NCBI GenBank assembly: GCA_003427395.1
Contig: BFEA01000004.1
Location: forward strand, 5,930,671 to 5,994,670
DNA: 64,000 nt
Origin: Chara braunii
Lineage: Eukaryota; Streptophyta; Charophyceae; Charales; Characeae
Direction of reading: 5' to 3'
Part shown: positions 55,761 through 64,000 of the stretch, one piece after another
How the letters are laid out: every line of letters starts with the position of its first letter
Position numbering within the stretch: position 1 is the first letter of the stretch
Notes under the pieces: model-generated
The model's database searches: none
What the model saw: only the letters and a program-made list of their open reading frames with translations
Told to the model about the DNA's origin: nothing
Program-made: the position numbers and the translations under genes

Positions 55761-55998
55761 TTTTGAAAGTGGGTATCCTAGCGTGGCTTCGTCTGGGCAA
55801 AACAAAAGCAACCTAGCTGGAAGGGAGTGATTAACCATCGCTTGTATACAAGGGTACATACTAAAAAGAGCAGCAAGGTTGGCGAAAACACAAAAGCAAA
55901 CACTGGTGTTTGTGTGGTGTGCCAAGCGCACAAGCGTCGCCATGAATCTGTGGCTGCGCAGGAGATTCCCACATCTGCTCAGCAATCATCACTTGCAG

Positions 55999-56059
<61 letters not shown>
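55999..56059. repeat. AG microsatellite
   Basis: About 30 AG units. Confidence 0.95.
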
Positions 56060-56061
<2 letters not shown>

Positions 56062-56319
56062 TGATGGTAGGGCAGTGAGGGAAACTCGGTAAGGGGACGG
56101 TGAGGCGTTAGAGTCATAAGGATCACCAAGTGTGATGTCGGGTGGTGATAAAGTCTGATATTTTGATGGGTGTGGCAGGGTACTGTTGCTCATGTGTGTG
56201 CATCTATCTGCTGGCGCTGCAGAAAGAGGGGAAGCTCACATGTTTGTTGGTTTGGTTTTGTGCAGGGATTGGCAGATCTAGGTGTCACATGTTTGCCGTT
56301 TTGCCCTTGTTCAGGAGAT

Positions 56320-56786
56320 GGTTATGTTCTGCAGGACGGCAGGCAGAGGGCGCAGAAGAAGGCCCCTGTTCTTGCAGTATGCTGGGAAAGGGATGCTGCA
56401 GGGAAAGGGCGTAGGAAAATAGCCCTTTCTCTGCATCTTTCCTTGCAGGCTCCTGCGGGGTTAGGGCCCTGGAAAAGGGCCGTTTCCCTGGAGGGTACTG
56501 GAAAAGGGCTCTTTTGCTTCAGGGTGGTTATGTGCTGCAGGACGCTGCAGGGAAAGGGTGCAAGAAAAGGGCCCTGTCTGAAGGGCACGGTTCTCTGTGG
56601 CGTGGTTGAAAGAATTGGGATCGAGGTCACGACTGCGTTTCGACGAATAGGATGTAGAGGGGCATCGGGAAACCATTGAATGCGAGAGTTGTGTTTGATG
56701 GTTGCAGGAGTGGGGTCAGATGACAAAAACATGTGCAAGCGAACGTATAGGATGTAGAGGAGCGTCAGAAGACCAATCGAATGTGA

Positions 56787-56856
<70 letters not shown>

Positions 56857-56990
56857 GATGGTTGCAAGGGTGGGGGTTAGAGGACAAAACACGTGCGATC
56901 CCCCATGCGAGGGTCGTGTTTGATGGTTGCAGGTCTGGGGTCAAGGGACAAAACAGCGGTGATTTGCAGGTGGAGATATTGTGGTTTGGG
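56320..56990. repeat. Clustered minisatellites with a G66 run
   Basis: A gctgcagg/ggaaaaggg(c) repeat (56330-56580) is followed by copies of tgatggttgcagg..tgggg..aca aaac (56692, 56856, 56922). An uninterrupted run of 66 G at 56790-56855 splits two copies. Confidence 0.7.
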
Positions 56991-56999
56991 AGAGGTGGT

Positions 57000-58340
57000 T
57001 GCTGTGGGAAAGCATAGCAATCGGTCGAAGGGAAAGGTGGTTGGTTGGTTGAGAAGAAGGCAAGTGGCATTTGAGGCAAAGCGCCATGTTGGAGACAGAT
57101 AAATATTCAACCTCTGTATGACTGACCTATAACAACAGATGCAGGCTGGAGAGAGGGCGGTTGCTCTGCTCCTGAGCTAGATGGCTATGGTGTCATTCGC
57201 AGAAACCGTCGCATCAAAGCTTCCATGACCACCAAAGCTGTCCATGAGCCGAAGATCAAATCAACACTGTTTACGCCAGGAGATTGGAGGGACAACAGGG
57301 CATAGCAATAAGCACATCTGACATATTCTATTCAAAGCACTTGATGCGGATGGCACTGAAATTACGGCGCTGCTGTTTATTGTTGTGTGAATCGAAGTTG
57401 TTGTTGCAAGCCTCGCAGAGGTGCTGTCTTGTGCACTCACCTGTCCTTTTTCCTAGTTTTTGGATGGTGATTGTTGACATATGTCCTCCTCCGCCTTGGT
57501 TTTGTGACATCGACGGTATTGCGGTGGACATTTCACCTTTTTGCGCAATGAATCGTTCTCGTATTCTCTTTGCTACACCTGCCACCAGTTTATACAACAA
57601 CCTGGTGGCTGCCTCGATCGTGTGAAATCATAGTAGTTCCTTCACGTTTTGGGAAAATTGAAGGGCAACGGCGTCTCGCTCCTTTGCATTTTCTACATGT
57701 ACAAGGGTTGGTGGCACTGGCTGCTATCCAAGGAGATCTGGAAGAAGATGAAGAGAAATGAACTGATGTGGGGGGGAGTTTACTCGCTTGGTAGCTGTCA
57801 ATGATGGTGGTGCTGTTTTCCACATCCCATGTCAATGATGTTAAGGGTCGCAAAGTCAGAGTAGAGTTGGTCCACCTGGCTCCAGGCTTCCAGCCTATTG
57901 CAGGAGAACTTATGCGATCAATTTTGATGATGACCCAGGCAGTGTACTGTTGTTGCGATATGTGTTCACTGACTGTTCTGCGATTGTCTAACGGCTTGCG
58001 ATGGAAGGTTGTCCAGCTATGCAATCCTTTGTCGGATAGCCTTAGATTCTTGGTGTGATGGGTGCAAAAGAGACTGCATCTGCTGTTCGTCTGTGGCCAG
58101 CGGTGGCATCCTACTAGTGTGGACGGCTGCTGCTGACTGCTGTAGTCGCATTACTGCTGTAGTTGCACTTGGCTGTTATGGAGTGTTCTCAGGTGTTTGC
58201 TCCACCCAATTGACGCAGAGCACAAGCATGGGAGCTGCTGCTGGTGCTGCTGATTAATGTTCTGCTGTGAAGTGGGAAATGCTGTGGCTTTGGTTGATAT
58301 CACCACTTGTCAGGACAGACTTAAAGGGGGACAAGCACGA
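57000..58340. other. No recognised gene; overlapping minus-strand frames
   Basis: Two overlapping minus-strand frames (57590-58024 and 57328-57600) hold Cys pairs (CTCRKCK; CEAC) and basic runs and could be one frame broken by a frameshift, perhaps a decayed mobile-element protein. The plus strand is also partly open. Confidence 0.25.
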
Positions 58341-58412
58341 GCCAGGCTGTGTGGCTGAATGGTAAACACATCAGACTGTTCATAAACAGATCACGAGGTC
58401 GACTTCTGATGG
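58340..58412 (+). repeat. tRNA-like (possible SINE head) sequence
   Basis: Shows a box A-like tggctgaatggt and a box B-like aggtcgacttct at tRNA spacing. Structure is weak. Confidence 0.3.
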
Positions 58413-58658
58413 AATCATACCGAATATTACAGATACAATAACGTCAGGGGCTAACCCCTTTTTTGTTCGGAAGATTTTAAAGCGGTGGACCAGCACCAGC
58501 ACTTGTGCATTTGCAAGTACATGCTGCCTACTCTCCTTGCTCTTGCGGCCGGGGTGGAAAACCGTGGTCACTCGGCTGAGTCCTGAGCACATGCTTCCTT
58601 CCTCTTGTGATACCGCTTGAAAGGAAGGGAGAGAAATGTGTCGACTCACACTTCAGAG

Positions 58659-58932
58659 CCCTGTATAATGGATGGATCACTTGGTGTGGTGGTGTTTGTG
58701 GTGTGGTAGCATTCTTGTCTCAAAGACGAGGCATGCGATGAATGTCGCTGGCATTTTGCTTACCCCATGCCAGCGCAGATCATCAGAGAGACTAGGCCTG
58801 TATAATGGATGGATCGCTTGGCATGGTGGCGTTTGTGGTGCGGTAGCGTTCTTGTCTCAAAGACGAGGCATGGATGCGCTGATTGTCTCTGGCATTACTC
58901 CCCCCATGCCAGCACAGATCATCAGACAGAGG
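58659..58932. repeat. Tandem duplication, 138-bp period
   Basis: Units begin cctgtataatggatggatc and share ttcttgtctcaaagacgagg and cccatgccagc(g/a)cagatcat. Confidence 0.9.
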
Positions 58933-60564
58933 GCAAGTGGCTGCTTTTGTATGTAGCCAGCCGGGGGTGGGAGAACATGGTTTACTGATTGTGTCCTTGT
59001 TGTTCAATGCCATGGCGTTATTTAAAGTGGGGGATATGGAGTGTGTGTGTTGTGGGGGTGCGGGGGAGGGATTGGTGGGCACAGGGGGGAAATTCGGGCA
59101 TGCCTTCGCTATTACTCCCTCTTGCTGTACCCTAAAAGTTTGAAGTGTTGGGGTCCGAGGACTCTACAAAGAGCACAACGTGTGGAGAAACAGACCATGA
59201 CTTGGAGGCCAAAATTTCAGCGACGAATGTGTCGAGTCCTGTTGCTCCTGTTGACAGTAAATGATGACATATGGGTGGAGAAGGGATTAAGAGCTGGCTA
59301 CCAGATGGTCTTGTCGGCGGCGACATAGGGCCTCGCCTCGCTGCACCACTCGTGAAACAAATGTCGGCACTTTGAAATTATCTGGACGAACTGCGTGTTC
59401 AGATTCGCTCAGAAAGTGGGCGTTTAGTGAGTGGTGCGGCGACGCCTGTATGCAAGTGATATGGAGGTTGGCCAGGAGGTTGCTGGGATGCAATCTCCAA
59501 TAGCAAAAAGGTGGTGACCTAAAACTATCGCCACCAAGCCCAGCGTGTGTTTAGCTGTGCTATTGGATTGACAGTGCTATCGGATTGACAGTCCAATGAC
59601 CATAGTACCCCTTCTTTTGCCACTTGATTCCCCTTTTTTTCCACTTTTTTTCCATCACCACTTGCATAAAGTGCAGAGGATTTGTGCACGCAGAGTCGGG
59701 ATATATTTCAGGTTCCGCCCAGCGAGTAAGTTCATCCGTATAATGTCAGTTTACACTCACGATGCCATGCTCAGTGGAAGAAGACTACCCAATCAGGAGG
59801 AAACCTTAAGTACGGCTGCAGATGCTGCCTGCCGTTTTCCCCTGAACACAATGCGCGGTCATTTTGACCGTATCGAGCCAGGAAAGTAATCTGTATACGG
59901 ATGTTCTGGGGAAGATGTCAGTCGCGGCCAAGCTGTTGAGCATCCTCAGAGACTTCATGCGAAACGTCTCACTTTTCTCATTAATGAGACGGAAAGAAAG
60001 CGGCGAGCCGCGCGCTTTTCGTCTACTTTCAATTCTAATTGGCTTGCTGGATTGACCGATGCTGAGTAGCAACACCAGATTACCATCCGTTGAATAGGAG
60101 CCACAGCTCTGACTGGTTGAGTGCTGAATAAGGGCCACAACTTATTTTAATGTTATTTATTATGCATTAAATGCTACTAGAACGAGAAAGAGATTCCACT
60201 CCTGTAACAGCTGGTATTGTAGACAGAGACATGTTTAGCAAGAGGGTTTCAAGAAAAAGTAGTGGAAAATATATATCGGAAAGATAGCGAGGAAGAAAAG
60301 AACTGATTTAATTTTATTAACTCCCACTTTTACTTCCAGTATTTTGCTTGGTTAAGGGTCTAGGATTGTGAGCTTGAGTAGCACACCCGAAGGAACCAGC
60401 AGGACTCGAATACTCGGAGTGCTTGAAGTTATGTTGTGCAGGGTACGAACCAGTGATGAAATGCCAACGCTCGCAGTTGCACATGGTTCGATGACAAGCA
60501 TCTGAGTATCTGCACACAGAAAGGTGACTGTGAAAAGCAGAAAACATGGGCTCAGGTCTCAATT

Positions 60565-60610
<46 letters not shown>

Positions 60611-61440
60611 ATTTGCCTAACTTGGGAAACTGAGGTCCGGACGCTGGGTGCGTGGACCTGGTCTACTGGTGCGAGGTTCATGTCTGGAAAGCAGCAAAAG
60701 CGACAAAGTGTTGCCTGGCCCTCCAGAGATACATAGGACTGTTGCACCACCACAACCTTTGGTGGTGAATGATGATGCCCTACGGCATTATATATCGAGG
60801 CGGGCCTGGGGTGGGGTGGCTGCATTTGGGGGGTTGGGAAGTTGCAAAATTTTGAGGGCCGCGGGCGGCGTTGATTTTTTTCCATCTTTTCTGTCTGTTT
60901 GCGAATTCCGATATGCTTCGACGAAGAATGTGGACAGCGTTGGGCATGGGATGTGTTTTGTTAGACAAAAATATTTGAAAAACCACACTGAGTTTTTCGG
61001 TGCGAACTGAATGCATACGTTTGTGTCTGACAATGGGTTTGGATCATCGATTTGGAATGATCGGCCGCCATTTGGATGGGGTAAACGGACGGTTGTGTTT
61101 GCTTTGCCCTCATCGACCCAAGTCCGTATGCGGGTCTTGATGTGGAAATGCTGGGTTGTGCAAATAAATACCTGCTGTGTGGAGGTGACCTAAAGATCAG
61201 CTCTTTTGTTTTTTCCTTTTTTTTTTTTTTTTGGGGGGGGGGGGAATGGAAAGGGCCCATGGTAATCACTGGCTTTTACTGCTCTGAGTCGGGGGATCAT
61301 CTGGCCGGTCCCTTTTCCACCGGCAAATTCAAGTAAAAAGTAAACCTTATAACTCCCTGCTCTCCTCCTCCTTTATGGCTGTTAGGATTGGGTACTCCTA
61401 CACGAAAAGAGGATTGACTGACATTGATACGACGTGGTCA
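58933..61440. other. Repeat-rich DNA, no recognised gene
   Basis: Includes a foldback repeat at 59978-60028 and (CA)n at 60567-60607. A weak tRNA-like stretch lies near 60380-60470. Nothing protein-like was recognised. Confidence 0.4.
59978..60028. repeat. Short foldback repeat, unexpanded copy
   Basis: cattaatgagacggaaagaa then agcggcgagcc and cttttcgtctact; matches 14758-14824. agacg...cgtct and gcggc/gccgc can pair. Confidence 0.65.
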
Positions 61441-61464
61441 TCATAGGAGTGGTTACTCCTATGA
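61441..61464. other. Perfect 10-bp stem-loop
   Basis: tcataggagt, ggtt, actcctatga: perfect arms with a 4-base loop. The actcctacac and ataggagg strings around it suggest a small decayed foldback. Confidence 0.6.
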
Positions 61465-61894
61465 TAGGAGGGTTGGCTGTGGGGACCACCGGTTGGTCTT
61501 TGGTTGCTGCTGCTCAAAATTAACAAAAAATAGCTGATATGCGTATGACGACTTCCGGATAAACTGCCACTATGTCTCCACTGAGGTGCCACGACGGGTC
61601 GACATCATGAAATGCAAGGGAATTTAGGTTGACGTAAACAATAAATGTCTACAACTCACCTCCGTAGGGCGGCGCGAACAACACATTCTGTATTTCCCTG
61701 CTTACTAACTCTTGTTGCTTGTCCTGAAACCAGCACCGCCTTTCCCATTTGTCGACCGCTGGCCCTTCGCGCGGGATGAATCTGGTCGGTGCACCTCGTT
61801 TCTTTTTCAGCTGGCGCGCGTGCCCTGGGCCCGCCCTCCCTGTTAACCGGCGGGGAACTTCTTTTTTGCCTGGGGAACGGTACTGGCGGTTTAA

Positions 61895-62000
61895 ACCACG
61901 AGTACAGCCGGGAGATGCTCCTCTGCGCGCCAAGCTTTGCCAAAATGCCAGCGGTGCACCTTGTTTTTTTTTCGGCTGGCGCCGCCGGGCCTTGTGGTCC
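61895..62000. repeat. Interspersed repeat family C, copy
   Basis: aaaccacgagtacagc, ctctgcgcgccaagctttg, then cggctggcgccgccgggcc; collinear with 16561-16880. Confidence 0.6.
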
Positions 62001-62377
62001 AGTAGGTCCAAGGCGCAGAATCTTTGGAGAAGGCAAGGACTGAGAATGGATTTCCTCTTTATTGAGGAAGAATCATTCTCATTGGGCATGTCTAATTTCC
62101 TTTTTTTTTTTTTGTTGGTAGAATGTTGTTTGTTAACTTCGTTTTTAAACTTTTTTTTGTTTTTTTTTCTATGTTACCAGTTGTTCGACGGCAGGACGTC
62201 CCGGCCGGCCAGTCAGGGGGTCCCGGGCATCTGGGCCCAGACAACTCCATTTTCGGCAGTTAAAAGCACAAAAAATAAAAATAAAATTGGGGGAGTCTTT
62301 TATTTTAAATTTGATAGTATTGATACCGAATTTCGAAGCCATCCGAAGGCAAAAGCATAACATAGTTCTTTTTGGGA

Positions 62378-62379
<2 letters not shown>

Positions 62380-62426
<47 letters not shown>
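62380..62426. repeat. T47 homopolymer
   Basis: Uninterrupted T run followed by a GC-rich segment with ccgaccgg repeats. Confidence 0.95.
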
Positions 62427-62427
<1 letters not shown>

Positions 62428-62639
62428 GCGTGGACAGAGTGCCCGGGGAGGATGTCCGACCGGTTCTCCGACCGGACAACCACGGACGGTCGGGGGGGGT
62501 GTTGGACGTCCGACCAGGTCACCTAAACTTGTTTTCTTTTTTCCCTCTTTCCATGATGTACTACTGGTAGTCCGAGGCTCGGCAATGATCGGGCTACCCG
62601 TCGTCCGAGGCTCGGACTAGATAGCTGGGCAGGGTACTG

Positions 62640-63060
62640 ATGGTTTCAGTATCTTTCTGATTTTCTACCTCCGCTTCTCCTTCGCCTATTCCCCTTTCTT
62701 TCTTCTTGTTTTTCCTCTTCCTCGTCTGTTCTGTTCATCTTCTTCTTCTTCTTCCCTTTCTCTATTGCTTCCTCTGAAGTTTTGCCAGGGCTTAAGCTTC
62801 CTCTTGTTCCTTAAAATTAAAACTCTATTGTCCTTCCTCTTTTTCTACATCTCCCTCTTCTTCTTCATTCTCTTCTCCTCCCTCCCCCTTCAACTCGTCC
62901 ATCTCTTTCTGCCCCTCGTTCGCCTCCCCATTGACAGTTTTGATGGGGCGTAAGCTCCTCCTTTTTCGTTTGCCCTTCGTGATCTCCACCATCCTTCGCC
63001 TTTCCCTCTCCATCTTAACCTTCTCCTCCTCCTTTGAGTTCCTTCGCCTTAAACCACCGC
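62640..63060. repeat. Pyrimidine-rich tract
   Basis: Plus strand mostly C/T, with cttcttctt and ctcctcctc runs. Confidence 0.7.
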
Positions 63061-63089
63061 TACCCCCGACATCGGAAATTCGGCTCCCT

Positions 63090-63700
63090 GGCTATACGGA
63101 CCAGTTTTTACGGAGGGGTGGCGACCGGCAGGTGCAGGCGGGTCCAGTCCCGCAATTTTCAAGCACAAACTTCAGTGACTTTTCACGCTAAAAATTAAAA
63201 AAACATTGACGAAAAAATCTGAAAATTTGAGATCCATATAGATTAGATTGTGATCTTTCCAGGAAAAATATCAGGAAAAAAAAAAGAATAGCGAAATAAA
63301 TGCTGCGTCGCTTCATTACATTTTCCGTTTTTGCCACTCGACCAGTGACTACCACGTGTGGGCCAACAGAAAAAGTATCCCAAAAAAAGTATCCCAACAA
63401 GAAAAAAAACCCAACAAAGTACTCCAACTTCAGCAACTTTTCACTCCCACAAGAACGACTCAAAAGCTCTGAAAATTGGAGGGTCAGTACATTTGGTCAC
63501 TCCCCCAGCAACTTTTCACTCCCGCAAGATCTTTCCAGGGGAAAAAAAAAAAAAAAAAAAAAAAAAATCGCTTTAACCATGAAATAAATCGCAGCGACAA
63601 TTCTACACATTTTCCATTCTTGCCATTCCCCCAGCTCTCGCTACTGTGCTACCGCGGATAGTCCTCGTGAATCTGTGCTACCGGTCCCCCTGAGTTAAGG
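63090..63700. repeat. Interspersed repeat family B, two tandem copies
   Basis: Two diverged copies (about 63120-63350 and 63420-63665) share aacttcag.(g)acttttcac, gaaaatt(t)gag, gatctttccagg and an A run followed by gaaataaat. Related to 42590-42960. Confidence 0.6.
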
Positions 63701-63879
63701 ACGGCGGGGGTGGTGGTGGTTTAAGCGGCTACTCTCTGGTTTGTCCTCTTATTTCTCCTCTTTGGTTCGCTTGCCTTCTTCATATAAAATTATCTTTTAA
63801 TTTTATATTATATTAAATTGGTAACGAATTTCGATGTGACCCAGAGGCAAAAGTTGTACAGTTCATTTTTCTGGCAAAA

Positions 63880-63937
63880 GTTCTGTTTGTGACGATATAT
63901 ATATATATATATCGTCAAATAGAACTGCCCGGTAAAC
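63880..63937. repeat. TA-centred palindrome
   Basis: gttctgtttgtgacgatata on the left and tatcgtcaaatagaactgcc on the right are inverted copies around (TA)n. The right arm continues to ggtaaa, as at 52221. Confidence 0.75.
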
Positions 63938-64000
63938 CGTAGGCAGAGAGGGAGAAGAGGACAACAAACGAGGGGCTGTGACAAACTGTTTCGTCGGAGT

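Noticed and set aside
56322-57079. Poly-Pro and poly-Gly frames
   Set aside because: Products of the G66 run.

Overview
The window looks like nuclear DNA of a land-plant-lineage alga, most likely a charophyte such as Chara. This is an inference from four things: long-intron genes, plant-type proteins (an FCA-like RNA-binding protein and COP9 signalosome subunit 6), plant-type U6 snRNA copies, and decayed mitochondrial and plastid DNA lying together in one block. No species name can be read directly from the sequence.

Layout. (1) Positions 1-18,784: the 3' part of a large plus-strand gene, with 16 exons joined by GT-AG introns of 276-1,754 bp. It encodes at least 465 residues. The order is the C-terminal half of an FCA-like RRM, a Gly/Met-rich linker, a Gln-rich linker, a WW domain, a second Gln-rich stretch, and a complete CELF/Bruno-type C-terminal RRM ending in RPY. 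The upstream exons lie outside the window or were not recognised. (2) 18,785-24,540: 3' flank with two U6-derived sequences, a C35 run and a 1.6-kb pyrimidine-strand tract. (3) 24,544-25,107: an unrecognised 187-residue ORF. (4) 25,108-29,160: tandem repeats and microsatellites. (5) 29,166-34,581: an AT-rich mosaic of decayed organelle pieces: nad5, a group II intron domain V, trnfM, an intact-looking trnS(UGA), SSU rRNA pieces on both strands, ccmC, two atp1 pieces in the wrong order, trnE and other tRNA remnants, and a plastid rpoB piece. (6) 34,582-47,170: AT-rich DNA with no recognisable gene, including a 765-bp element with inverted-repeat ends and an 826-bp gap inside a TA microsatellite. 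(7) 48,181-49,092: a complete intronless CSN6 gene. (8) 49,238-49,275: two face-to-face Nextera/Tn5 mosaic-end adaptor sequences, followed by what appears to be an exact second copy of 33,114-35,717 and then a 5-base gap. The window is therefore very probably mis-assembled here. (9) 51,885-64,000: repeat-dense DNA (foldback elements, minisatellites, a U6 copy, a G66 run, poly-T) with no convincing gene.

The two clear genes are unrelated. One is an RNA-processing factor that joins FCA-type and CELF-type modules. The other is a non-catalytic MPN subunit of the CSN deneddylase. The most interesting points are the FCA-WW-CELF domain order, the scrambled two-organelle insertion, the repeated U6-derived family and several hairpin-forming (MITE-like) elements. 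The clearest warning is the adaptor plus exact duplication: synteny across 49.2-51.9 kb should not be trusted.
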